From Larkinella soli (lineage in GTDB: Bacteria; Bacteroidota; Bacteroidia; Cytophagales; Spirosomataceae), in contig NZ_QTJY01000014.1 of NCBI RefSeq assembly GCF_003703975.1, positions 1 to 64,000 of the forward strand: a stretch of DNA of 64,000 bases, read 5' to 3'. The notes under the pieces were generated by a model. It saw only the letters and a list, made by a program, of their open reading frames with translations, was not told the DNA's origin and did no database searches. This document shows, in pieces, positions 7,989 through 16,032 of the stretch. How positions within the stretch are numbered: position 1 is the stretch's first letter; each line of letters opens with the position of its first letter. The translations under genes and the position numbers were made by a program.

Positions 7989-9140
7989 TTACACGTTGAT
8001 GACAAATTTCAGCAAAAGCCCCAGTACGGCCGCGGCCAGAATGACGTGCGGTTCCTGAATCTTTTTAAAACGGTACAGCACCAGGGCGGCCGCCAGCGCG
8101 ATCAGCACCGTGGGCAGGTCGATCAGCTGCCGTTTGGCCAGGACCAGCACCGAACCGGCGATGGCGCCCACGGCCGCGGCCGTCACCCCGTCGACAAACG
8201 CCCGGATGGCGGGTCGTCTGCCGTATTTTTTGAAATAGGGCGCCGGCACGACCGTGAAGACGTAACACGGCAGAAAGGTCGCCAGGGCGGCTACGCAGGC
8301 ACCTGGAAGGCCGGCGATCAGATACCCGATGAACCCCACCGTAATCACGACCGGGCCGGGCGTAATCATCGCCACCGCCACGGCGTCCAGAAACTGCGTT
8401 TCGTTCAGCCAGCCGTACTCCTTCACCAGCCCGCCGTAAAGAAAAGGCACGATCGCCAGACCGCTTCCGAAGACGAAAGCGCCGGCCTTCGTGAAGAAAA
8501 CCGCAATCTTCCAGAGCACGGAATCCCCCGTTCCGACCGCCGGAACCAGCGCGAGCAGACCGACCGGAGCGATGCTTTGCAGCCGGAGCCGCAGGCCCGG
8601 ACTCCGTACCAGCCAGATCAGCACTCCGGCGGCCAGTACGAGCCAGACGTTCTCCGACTCGGTAATGAAGGTGATGAGGGCCAGCGCAATGAAAATGCCC
8701 CACAGCCAGTAATCCTTCCCCAGCGATTTGGTGGTGAGCTTATAGCTGCTGATGGTAATGATTCCGATAACGGCCGCCCCGATGCCGTAAAACAGCGCCT
8801 GCATCCAGGGCAGCCCACCGAACCGCTGGTAGACGAAGCCGAGCGCCAGCACCATCAGAAACGAGGGCAGCACAAACGCCAGCCCGGCCAGCGTGGCCCC
8901 CGCGATCCGGTAATGAACATACCCAAGATAGATCGCCAGCTGGGCCGCCAGCGGCCCCGGAGCCAGCTGGGCGAGCGCCAGCCCTTCGCGGTAATCCTCC
9001 TCCGAAATCCACTTCCGGTCTTCCACCAGATCGCGGTGCATGTAGCCGACCAGGGCCACCGGGCCGCCGAAACCGACCGCGCCCAGTTTCAGAAAGTAGA
9101 GCGTCAGCCGGCTCAGCGAATACGCAGGTGACTCGTTCAT
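7989..9140 (-). CDS. chrA: Chromate transporter ChrA (long, two-domain form)
   Basis: 383 residues with two homologous membrane halves, as in the long CHR family. The N-terminal half has KLGAVGFGGPVALVGYMHRD, REGLALAQLAPGPLAAQLAI and GLAFVLPSFLM. The C-terminal half repeats the pattern with KAGAFVFGSGLAIVPFL, FLDAVAVAMITPGPVVITVG and LATFLPCYVF. About ten to eleven hydrophobic segments are visible. The family exports chromate from the cytoplasm. The gene starts 6 bases after the outer-membrane protein gene and is followed by superoxide dismutase, indicating one operon. The substrate assignment rests on family plus the ChrB-domain gene upstream. Confidence 0.9.
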   Translation of the reverse strand: MNESPAYSLSRLTLYFLKLGAVGFGGPVALVGYMHRDLVEDRKWISEEDYREGLALAQLAPGPLAAQLAIYLGYVHYRIAGATLAGLAFVLPSFLMVLALGFVYQRFGGLPWMQALFYGIGAAVIGIITISSYKLTTKSLGKDYWLWGIFIALALITFITESENVWLVLAAGVLIWLVRSPGLRLRLQSIAPVGLLALVPAVGTGDSVLWKIAVFFTKAGAFVFGSGLAIVPFLYGGLVKEYGWLNETQFLDAVAVAMITPGPVVITVGFIGYLIAGLPGACVAALATFLPCYVFTVVPAPYFKKYGRRPAIRAFVDGVTAAAVGAIAGSVLVLAKRQLIDLPTVLIALAAALVLYRFKKIQEPHVILAAAVLGLLLKFVINV

Positions 9141-9146
9141 GGCGTT

Positions 9147-9674
9147 TTAAAATGCGATACCGAACTGAAAACCGATGGTGAGCGAGGTCGGATGGTCGTT
9201 TCCGAACCGGACCGGAACCGGGATGGCGACGAAATAGCCGCTGTTCTTATTCTTTTTGACGATCTTGTTCAGTACCGGCGTGAAGCCGTAGCGGCCCGAG
9301 GTTTCGAAGGCGGCCCGCGTCGCCAGCGTGAACCCTTTCCCCAGCGCCAGCAGCAGGCCGGGGTGAATCAGCACGTTGGACATCCGGCTGACGCCGTTCT
9401 CGGCCCGCACGAACGGAACGATCTCCAGCGAAAACCCGACTTTGGCACTTTTCCAGATATTGATGCCAAGCGGCATGCCGCCGACGTAATACTCCTTGAA
9501 ATTGGTCACAGTACCCTCTTCACTGAAGGTGACGATGGGATGAAGAATCCCGACGTAACCCGCGATCCGGGGATACACCGGCGGGGGCGTCTCCTGCGCC
9601 AGAACCTCCGGCCCGAATGTACTTGTAAGAATGAAAAAAGACACAAAAAAGGCGATTCGTTTAAAGACTTGCAT
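9147..9674 (-). CDS. Putative small outer-membrane protein of the chromate operon
   Basis: 175 residues with a signal peptide (MQVFKRIAFFVSFFILTSTF...VLAQ). The mature part has alternating beta-strand-like segments (IAGYVGILHPIVTF, KVGFSLEIVPFVRA, GFTLATRAAFETSG, GYFVAIPVPVRFG) and ends in a terminal aromatic residue (FQFGIAF), as outer-membrane barrels do. At this size it would be an eight-stranded barrel. It sits between the ChrB-AraC gene (61-base gap) and chrA (6-base gap). No known chromate function is attached to such a protein, so its role is unassigned. Confidence 0.7.
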   Translation of the reverse strand: MQVFKRIAFFVSFFILTSTFGPEVLAQETPPPVYPRIAGYVGILHPIVTFSEEGTVTNFKEYYVGGMPLGINIWKSAKVGFSLEIVPFVRAENGVSRMSNVLIHPGLLLALGKGFTLATRAAFETSGRYGFTPVLNKIVKKNKNSGYFVAIPVPVRFGNDHPTSLTIGFQFGIAF

Positions 9675-9735
9675 GCGATAATTCAGGTTTTTACCGCAAT
9701 ACTATGAACGGAACGCCTGCCAAAATAGAACGGAA

Positions 9736-10599
9736 TTATCCTTTTGTATTTCCTTTACCTTGTACTATACTTTTTCTGTAGGCTGAAGGATTTTTACCGG
9801 TATGCTTTTTGAAGATCCTCGTGAAGTGGCTCTGGTCGGAAAAACCGGTCAGGTAGGCGATCTCGGAAAGCGTGCTTTTCGACGATTCCAGCAGCTGGAT
9901 GGCCTTCTCGATCCGCAGCTTACGGATGTATTCCCCGAACGACAGATTGTCGAAATACCGCGAGAACTCGCGCGACAGATAAGTCGGGTTGACGTTCAGG
10001 TTCTCCGACACGGTTTTCAGGCTCAGCGTCAGATTGGTATCGATGTGGTCCTGAATCATTTCCTCCAGGTCGGAGATCCAGGCCGGCACCTTCGTTCGTT
10101 TGCTTTTCGGCGCGTTCAGGTAGGTCTGGTAAACCCGCAGCAGAAGCTGTTCGGTCGGGTGCTGGGTGTGTCTGACGTTATAAAGCTGTGCGGCCCAGGT
10201 GTAGAGGGCGTCGTAGATCATCATGCCCTTTTCGAGCAGTTCGTAATCGTCGCGGATGTTGTAGGCCAGCCCGGCCGAGATGGCCCAGAGGCCGGCCGCC
10301 TGCTCGGCCAGCGTATGGTCGTCGGTGTCCGCCCCCCGGACGATGGGCGCCAGCCGGTGCAGGGCCGGGTCTTTCAGCCGGTATTTTTTCAGAAAATAAT
10401 CAAACGTACACTGGTCGCCGTAGTGCGAGAATTCAACGTCCGGAATGTCGAACGGCGTTGCGCCCAGCTGCTCCGCCCGGGTTTTCACCTCCCCCTCCGG
10501 GCAGAAGACGATCTCCGCTTCGGGGTCGATAAACCGCCGGATCAGCCAGGGGCAGGCAATCCGGTCGATCTTGGGCCGTTCACGCGTTATCCATTTCAT
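9736..10599 (-). CDS. ChrB-type chromate-resistance domain fused to an AraC DNA-binding domain
   Basis: 287 residues. The N-terminal part (about 1-140) resembles the ChrB C-terminal (Chrome_Resist) domain: WITRERPKIDRIACPWLIRR, FIDPEAEIVFCPEGEV, PFDIPDVEFSHYGDQCTFD and VRGADTDDH. The C-terminal part (about 178-277) is an AraC helix-turn-helix pair with LKTVSENLNVNPTYLSREFS and LSEIAYLTGFSDQSHFTRIF. ChrB proteins are chromate-responsive regulators or resistance factors; here the recognised DNA-binding part is replaced by an AraC domain, so a chromate-sensing activator of the downstream operon is the natural reading. It starts 27 bases after the A-T-TE gene ends, on the same strand. Confidence 0.82.
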   Translation of the reverse strand: MKWITRERPKIDRIACPWLIRRFIDPEAEIVFCPEGEVKTRAEQLGATPFDIPDVEFSHYGDQCTFDYFLKKYRLKDPALHRLAPIVRGADTDDHTLAEQAAGLWAISAGLAYNIRDDYELLEKGMMIYDALYTWAAQLYNVRHTQHPTEQLLLRVYQTYLNAPKSKRTKVPAWISDLEEMIQDHIDTNLTLSLKTVSENLNVNPTYLSREFSRYFDNLSFGEYIRKLRIEKAIQLLESSKSTLSEIAYLTGFSDQSHFTRIFKKHTGKNPSAYRKSIVQGKGNTKG

Positions 10600-10626
10600 A
10601 GGTGCATCGATAATGGGAATCCGGTT

Positions 10627-13071
10627 TTATTCCAAAAGAACCGTGCCGATGTGGTAGCTGTTGGCCGCGTTCAGCACCTGATCGTGGTCGGCTTCCAGCA
10701 CGTGTTCCTCAAAACCGCCCGTCGTGAAAGGCCGCCAGCGAAAATCAGGCCGGATCTCATACTGAAACGCCGACGAATCGCTCGCCCTGAACAACAGGAT
10801 GGGGCTGCCGATGGGAGTAGTGACCCGGCCGTGCCGGACGTAGTGCCGAACCGCCGAACCGCAGGCTTCCTGCCAGCCCGGCGTCCGGACGGGCGGTTCC
10901 TGCTCCGGTCGGCCGACATTCAGCCGGCTTCGGTACCGGTCGATGGCCCGATGAAGGCTGCCGCCCCAGCCGACGCCGTTGCCGCCTTTCAAAGCCACCG
11001 CCACCTTCCGGCCGATGCGGCCCACGTCCTTCCGCAGCGATTCGCGGAACGTCACCCGCCGGTAGAGCGGGGTGTCGAGCAGCACGAGCCGGTGCAGCGC
11101 CTGCCGGTGGGCCTGCTCCAGCGCCAGGGCCACCTGGTAAGCCAGCAGCCCGCCGAAGGAAAAGCCGAGCAGCACACTTTCGGCCGGGCGGGTGATCAGA
11201 CCGGCCACCTGCCCGATCAGGTCGGGGAAGGCCAGCAACTCGCCTTCCGGCGAAAAAGGCTCATAGTGAACAAAATACAGGTTATACTGCCGATGCAGCC
11301 GGTTTTCGATCCGGCCGTACATCCGGCGGTCGCCGGGCAGGGGCGGAATGAAATACAGGTCGCGACGGGTCGGGTCGGGCGGGTTCAGCGGGATGGCCCG
11401 GACGGCGGCTTTCCGGTGGCCCGCCAGAAAATACGCCAGCGCCTTCGGGGTCGGAAACGAAAAGACGGCATGGGCCGGAAGGATGATTCCCAACCCATTT
11501 TCCAGTTCGGCCAGACTGCTTTCCGCCGTGAGCGAATCCCCGCCCAGATCGGTAAAAAAGTCGTCGTAATCCGACGGTGCGGCTTTCAGTGCCAGCTCTT
11601 TCTGCCAGACGGCTTTGATCCGGGCTACCCAGCGGCCCAGTTCTCCCTCGGCCGACCGATCGGCTTCGGCTCCAGCGGCCCCGGTTTCGGGCAGAGCTGG
11701 CAGTCGGGGCCGGTCGAGTTTCCCGGTTTTAGTCCGGGGCAGGGCTTCTACGACGGCATAGCGGTCGGGGAGCATCGTCAGGGGCAGGCGCTGCGCCAGG
11801 GATTGCTTCAGAGTCGGCAGGTCGAAACCCGGTTCCACGCAGAGGAAGGCATTCAGCCGGGGCCGCGACGGATGGGCGGTATCGCAGGTGACGGCCGCAT
11901 CCCGGACACCGGGTTCACGCTTCAGCTCGTTCTCCAACTGAATCAGGCTCACTTTCTGCCCGTTGATCTTTACCATGAAATCCGTCCGGCCGCACCAGTA
12001 CAGGAACCCGTCGGCGTCGAAATAGCCCAGGTCGCCGGTGGCGTAAACCACCTCGCCGTCGGGCCGGACTTCATACGCCTTCCGGGTGGCTTCCGGATGG
12101 TTTGCATACCCTGCCGGAATGTGCCGCGCCCGAACGACGATCTCGCCCACTTCACCGACCGGCAGAACGGCCCCGGTTTCCGAACGGATCGTCACCGTTC
12201 TGCCGGCCACGGGCCGGCCGACGGAGAACAGATGCTCGCCCGCGGGGCTGTCGGTCCGGATTTTCTGCTCGGAGATGGTGCGGGTTTCGGTCGTGGCATA
12301 GGCCACCTGCAGGGTAGTCTGCGGACCGAAACGGCTTTGAAAAGCTGCAATGTCTTCGGGCCGGACGGGTTCCGCACCGACCGAAAGCATCCGAAGATCC
12401 GGCAGGGTCCGGAAGTCCGTATCGCTTTTGAGCAGCGCCCGAAACGTACTTACGGACAGGCTGCTGAAGGTGATTCGCTGCGTTTTCCAGAAACCGGGCA
12501 GCGACAGCACCCCTTCGGTTTTGAGGTCGTACAGCACGAGCGTGGCCCCGCTCAGCAGCGCCGGAAAAACGCAGGCCAGGGAGGCACTGAACTCGAAGGA
12601 AAACAGCTGATCGATCCGGTCGGTCGCCTGTATCCGGTTGTCGGCGATCTGGCGGAGCGTGTCCGTCATGACGCTCGCGTGCGAATGAACGACCTGCTTG
12701 GGCGGGCCGGTGCTGCCGGAGGTCGTAAACAGACAGAACGGCTCGTCCGGCCCGACGGCGGGCCAGTCCTCCGCCGGCATCGCTGCCGCGGGCAATGACG
12801 GGGGCAGGAGCGTCGGCCCATCCGTCGTGGAGTAATAGTAATTACCGGATAAAAGTACGCCGATTAGGGCCGCCACGTGTTCAATCGGGTCTCGCGCAGG
12901 CACGGCAATGCATTGCCCCCGCAGCCCCTGTCCAACCAGCCCGGCGGCATACCGGCCGGCCCGGTGAGCCAGTTCTTCGTAGGAAAGGCTGCGGCCGGAC
13001 GCGACTACGGCGGTTTTTTCGGGATAAGCCCGAACCACTTCCATCCAGCGTAACCGGAATTCAGCGCTCAT
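10627..13071 (-). CDS. Single-module NRPS-like synthetase: adenylation, carrier, thioesterase
   Basis: 814 residues with domains A-T-TE and no condensation domain. Adenylation core motifs: FTTSGSTGPPK (115-125), ATTETR (259-264), YATGDLGYF (343-351), GRTDFMVKINGQKVS (361-375) and PRTKTGKLDR (445-454, catalytic Lys451). The carrier motif DLGGDSLTA gives phosphopantetheine Ser513. The thioesterase shows GFSFGG (Ser638), LLDTP (Asp666) and ADHDQV (His796). In the A4 motif, the Asp that normally holds an amino acid's alpha-amino group is Ser162 (FSASLACVF), which argues against an ordinary alpha-amino acid substrate. The start overlaps the end of the GNAT gene by 11 bases, implying translational coupling. 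The product is unknown. Confidence 0.88.
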   Translation of the reverse strand: MSAEFRLRWMEVVRAYPEKTAVVASGRSLSYEELAHRAGRYAAGLVGQGLRGQCIAVPARDPIEHVAALIGVLLSGNYYYSTTDGPTLLPPSLPAAAMPAEDWPAVGPDEPFCLFTTSGSTGPPKQVVHSHASVMTDTLRQIADNRIQATDRIDQLFSFEFSASLACVFPALLSGATLVLYDLKTEGVLSLPGFWKTQRITFSSLSVSTFRALLKSDTDFRTLPDLRMLSVGAEPVRPEDIAAFQSRFGPQTTLQVAYATTETRTISEQKIRTDSPAGEHLFSVGRPVAGRTVTIRSETGAVLPVGEVGEIVVRARHIPAGYANHPEATRKAYEVRPDGEVVYATGDLGYFDADGFLYWCGRTDFMVKINGQKVSLIQLENELKREPGVRDAAVTCDTAHPSRPRLNAFLCVEPGFDLPTLKQSLAQRLPLTMLPDRYAVVEALPRTKTGKLDRPRLPALPETGAAGAEADRSAEGELGRWVARIKAVWQKELALKAAPSDYDDFFTDLGGDSLTAESSLAELENGLGIILPAHAVFSFPTPKALAYFLAGHRKAAVRAIPLNPPDPTRRDLYFIPPLPGDRRMYGRIENRLHRQYNLYFVHYEPFSPEGELLAFPDLIGQVAGLITRPAESVLLGFSFGGLLAYQVALALEQAHRQALHRLVLLDTPLYRRVTFRESLRKDVGRIGRKVAVALKGGNGVGWGGSLHRAIDRYRSRLNVGRPEQEPPVRTPGWQEACGSAVRHYVRHGRVTTPIGSPILLFRASDSSAFQYEIRPDFRWRPFTTGGFEEHVLEADHDQVLNAANSYHIGTVLLE

Positions 13072-13828
13072 AGACCCGGAAGCTTTTGTAAGGCACCAGA
13101 CCTACCTTCAGCATATTCCGGTAGCTCGCGCTGTTGTCGTAGGCCCAGGAGTAGACGTTCTTCGCTTTCTGGCGGTAACACCAGTCGAGCCGGGTTTCCA
13201 GGGCGTGCGTATGGTAGCCTTTGTTGCGGTGGTCGGGCAGGATGGCCCCGCCGGCCAGAAAGTAGTTGTTCCCCTTGTCGTAGAGGACGGCGATGCCTAC
13301 GGGCCGTCCGGAATCGGTAACGTGGTACAGCGAGATGCCCCGGCTGCCCAGCAGTTGCCGGAAGTTGGTTACGACGGGCGCCAGGTTTTTCTGTTCGGAC
13401 TCGAAGCCGGTCAGGTAATCGGCCGTGAAGGCGGGCAGCGATTCTTCCGAAACCGGGTCAAGGCCCAGGCTGGGCAACTCCGGGCCCCGGCCGGGCCGGT
13501 CGGCGGGGGCGCTGACCACCCGAAGCCGTTCTTTCAGCGTATAGCCCTGTTCGGACAGAAAATCGTAATGCTCTTCGGCGTACAGGGCTTCGTCGATCAG
13601 CAGGCGGTGGTGGCGAATCTGCCGGTCGCCGTAGAATGAGACGGCCCGCTCGACGACGTCCGGGAGGTTGTCGGGATCGAAACAGACGCAGTAGTTGAAA
13701 TACCCCACGTCGGTGAAGGAAAGAAACAGGGCGTTCGGATGCGATTCGATGTTGATTTTTCCGGCGTTGTCGGCAACGGCGTCATAGCGGCTGAGCCGTT
13801 CGACATCATACTCCAGGAAGAGTTCCAT
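13061..13828 (-). CDS. GNAT family N-acetyltransferase coupled to the A-T-TE synthetase
   Basis: 255 residues from the ATG at 13828 (MELFLEYDVERLS); an in-frame start 46 codons upstream would overlap the divergent chitinase start and adds only basic, non-family sequence. The C-terminal half carries the GNAT fold: ISLYHVTDSGRPVGIAVLYD, then the acetyl-CoA-binding segment AGGAILPDHRNKGYHTHALE, and NVYSWAYDNSASYRNMLKVG typical of the last helix and strand. It would transfer an acyl group from CoA to an amine. Its stop codon lies inside the first codons of the synthetase gene, so both are probably made together and the acetyltransferase may supply or modify the synthetase substrate or product. 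No pathway is known to me. Confidence 0.8.
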   Translation of the reverse strand: MELFLEYDVERLSRYDAVADNAGKINIESHPNALFLSFTDVGYFNYCVCFDPDNLPDVVERAVSFYGDRQIRHHRLLIDEALYAEEHYDFLSEQGYTLKERLRVVSAPADRPGRGPELPSLGLDPVSEESLPAFTADYLTGFESEQKNLAPVVTNFRQLLGSRGISLYHVTDSGRPVGIAVLYDKGNNYFLAGGAILPDHRNKGYHTHALETRLDWCYRQKAKNVYSWAYDNSASYRNMLKVGLVPYKSFRVYER

Positions 13829-13964
13829 ACATTCAATTAAAGGTTCAGGACAATCAGGTACAGGTATTATCTTTTTGTGAAATTCGGTTTTGGCTTGAGT
13901 ATATGGGCAGTTCGGGTTAATTTTCGGGCTCTTTCCGGCTTTCCGTTTTCGACTTACCCAGCCC

Positions 13965-15110
13965 ATGAAACGATTCCAATTCCTGCCGACCTTCGCGGTC
14001 TTTACTCTCTGTCTTTTTGCCTTCGGCGTGGTTGTCGGTCAGAAAGCGCCATCAAAATACGTACTTATCGGGTATGTTGGTTCAGGGAGGTGGACAAAAG
14101 AAGACATTGAGGCCAATAAATTAACGCACATCAATTATGCCTTTGCCGTTCCGGCGGCCAACGGCGAACTGGCCCCGCTCCGGCCTAAAGATGAGGCCAA
14201 TCTGGCTGCGCTGCACTCGCTGAAGGCGGCAAACAAAGACCTTAAGATCCTGATTTCCATCGGCGGATGGGGCGGCTGCAAGTACTTCTCGGATGTCGCC
14301 CTGACGGACGCTTCCCGCAAGAAGTTTGCCGCCAGCACCCTGGCCCTGCTGAAGAAACACCGGCTCGACGGCATCGATATCGACTGGGAATATCCGGACC
14401 AAATCGGGGATAATAATATTTTCCGGCCCGTCGACAAGCAGAACTTTACGCTGCTGCTGAAGGAATTGCGGGAACAGCTCGATGCGCAGGGCAAACAGGA
14501 TCGCCTGCCGGCCTCGGGCCATTACCTGCTGACGGCCGCCACCGGGGGCGACACGGCTTTCGTGAATCATACCGAACTCCGGAACGCCCAGAAGTACCTC
14601 GATTACGTCAACATCATGACGTACGATCTCTACCACGGCAACGACAAAAAGACCGGCCACCACAGCAGCCTCTATCAGTCGGCCCTGAGCGACCGGTCGC
14701 GCAACAGTTCGGACGATGCCGTCGACGGCCACATCAAAGCCGGGGTGCCGGCCTCGAAGATCGTGCTGGGCCTGCCCTTCTACGGCCGTGGCTGGACCGA
14801 CGTCAACCCGACGAACAACGGTCTGTTTCAGCCCTCGGCGGGCAAGCACATGAGCCCGAACTTCCACGATCTGGTCGACAACTACATCAACAAGAACGGA
14901 TTTACCCGGTATTGGGATGAACAGGCCAAATCGCCGTACCTGTGGAATCCGCAAAGCCGCACGTTCATCTCCTACGCCGACGAGGAATCGCTCCGATACA
15001 AAATTGATTACGTCAAATCCAAAGGGCTGGCGGGGGCCATGTTCTGGGAATACACGCTCGACAAGGATAAAAGACTGCTCAACACGCTGGTGAAAGGGCT
15101 GGCGAAATAA
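13965..15110 (+). CDS. Secreted chitinase, glycoside hydrolase family 18
   Basis: 381 residues with a signal peptide (MKRFQFLPTFAVFTLCLFAFGVVVG). The family 18 signatures are present: the SxGG strand LKILISIGGWGG (93-104) and the catalytic DGIDIDWEYP (135-144) with Glu142 as proton donor and Asp138 and Asp140 before it. Later segments YVNIMTYDLYHGNDK and VLGLPFYGRGW contain the Met-Tyr-Asp and Tyr residues that hold the substrate N-acetyl group. KGLAGAMFWEYTLDKD is the usual final barrel strand. It hydrolyses beta-1,4 N-acetylglucosamine polymers outside the cytoplasm. There is no separate chitin-binding module. It is followed at 40 bases by a glycerophosphodiesterase gene. Confidence 0.92.
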   Translation: MKRFQFLPTFAVFTLCLFAFGVVVGQKAPSKYVLIGYVGSGRWTKEDIEANKLTHINYAFAVPAANGELAPLRPKDEANLAALHSLKAANKDLKILISIGGWGGCKYFSDVALTDASRKKFAASTLALLKKHRLDGIDIDWEYPDQIGDNNIFRPVDKQNFTLLLKELREQLDAQGKQDRLPASGHYLLTAATGGDTAFVNHTELRNAQKYLDYVNIMTYDLYHGNDKKTGHHSSLYQSALSDRSRNSSDDAVDGHIKAGVPASKIVLGLPFYGRGWTDVNPTNNGLFQPSAGKHMSPNFHDLVDNYINKNGFTRYWDEQAKSPYLWNPQSRTFISYADEESLRYKIDYVKSKGLAGAMFWEYTLDKDKRLLNTLVKGLAK

Positions 15111-15134
15111 GCATTCCGGCTATAACTATCTAAC

Positions 15135-15142
15135 TACCTTTG
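15135..15142 (+). promoter_or_regulatory. Bacteroidota -7 box before the GDPD gene
   Basis: TACCTTTG matches the TAnnTTTG -7 consensus of Bacteroidota and ends 8 bases before the ATG at 15151. No clear -33 TTTG was seen upstream, so the site is tentative; a transcript from here would be nearly leaderless. Confidence 0.35.
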
Positions 15143-15150
15143 CATTCCGT

Positions 15151-15918
15151 ATGAAAACCTTTTTCTCATCGCTCGTTCTGGTTTCTCTCCTATCGACGGG
15201 TATGGCCTTTGCACAGACGAAAGTGATCGCCCACCGGGGAGCCTGGAAAAACACCGGCGCTCCGCAGAACTCGCTGGCTTCCCTGAATGAAGCCATTAAA
15301 ATGGGCTGTTACGGCAGCGAGTTCGACGTGCATATGTCGGCCGATTCGGGCCTGTTCATCAATCACGACCACACGTATCAGGGGATATCGCTGGAAACGA
15401 CGCCCTCGGCCCAGCTGGCGGGCCTGAAACTGCCCAACGGCGAATCGCTGCCCACGCTGGAAGCCTACCTGAAAGAAGGGCTGAAGCAGAAGAAAACCCG
15501 GCTGATTCTGGAAATCAAGGCGTCGAAGATCGGCAAGGAGCGTTCCCTGACCCTGACCGACAAGGTGGTTCAGACGGTGAAAGCCATGAAAGGCCGGAAG
15601 CTGGTCGATTACATCAGCTTCGACTACGACGTCTGCAAACGGGTGAAAGAACTGGACCCGAAGGCCAACGTAGCCTATCTGATGGGCGATAAGGCGCCGG
15701 AACAACTGGCCGCCGACGGTCTCTACGGGCTGGATTACCACTTCACCATCATGAAGAAGAACGAAAACTGGATCCGGGAAGCCCACGACAAAAAGCTGAC
15801 GGTCAACGTCTGGACCGTCAACGACAAGGACACGATGAACTGGCTGGTCGAACGCAAAGCCGAGTTCATCACCACCGACGAACCCGAGACCCTCCTCCAG
15901 TTAACCAAATCCCTCTGA
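15151..15918 (+). CDS. Exported glycerophosphodiester phosphodiesterase family protein
   Basis: 255 residues with a cleaved signal peptide (MKTFFSSLVLVSLLSTGMAFAQ). The GDPD catalytic pattern is visible: VIAHRGAWKNTGAPQNSLAS with the first catalytic His and Arg, then the metal-binding pair in GSEFDVHMSADSGLFINHDH, LILEIK near the middle, and VNVWTVND late in the barrel. The enzyme releases glycerol-3-phosphate and an alcohol from glycerophosphodiesters, using a divalent metal, in the periplasm. It is 40 bases downstream of the chitinase, with a possible promoter of its own, and is followed by a strong hairpin at 15922-15954. Confidence 0.88.
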   Translation: MKTFFSSLVLVSLLSTGMAFAQTKVIAHRGAWKNTGAPQNSLASLNEAIKMGCYGSEFDVHMSADSGLFINHDHTYQGISLETTPSAQLAGLKLPNGESLPTLEAYLKEGLKQKKTRLILEIKASKIGKERSLTLTDKVVQTVKAMKGRKLVDYISFDYDVCKRVKELDPKANVAYLMGDKAPEQLAADGLYGLDYHFTIMKKNENWIREAHDKKLTVNVWTVNDKDTMNWLVERKAEFITTDEPETLLQLTKSL

Positions 15919-15921
15919 AGC

Positions 15922-15954
15922 AAATGGGCGCCGGTGAACCACCGGCGCCCATTT
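15922..15954. terminator. Strong hairpin between convergent GDPD and MFS genes
   Basis: A perfect 14-bp stem AAATGGGCGCCGGT (15922-15935) / ACCGGCGCCCATTT (15941-15954) with a 5-base loop starts 4 bases after the GDPD stop. No long T-run follows on either strand, so it may terminate weakly or protect the transcript end. Confidence 0.7.
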
Positions 15955-16032
15955 CATCTATAAACCTGATCATTAAAAAACACAACCCCAAACGCCCCAC
16001 TCTTACACTGCCCAACTCTTACACTCCCCAAC

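Noticed and set aside
9802-12798. A 998-codon open frame antisense to the A-T-TE and ChrB-AraC genes
   Set aside because: It spans two clear genes and their spacer on the opposite strand, has no domain and is rich in Arg, Gln, Pro and Gly, as expected of an antisense shadow.
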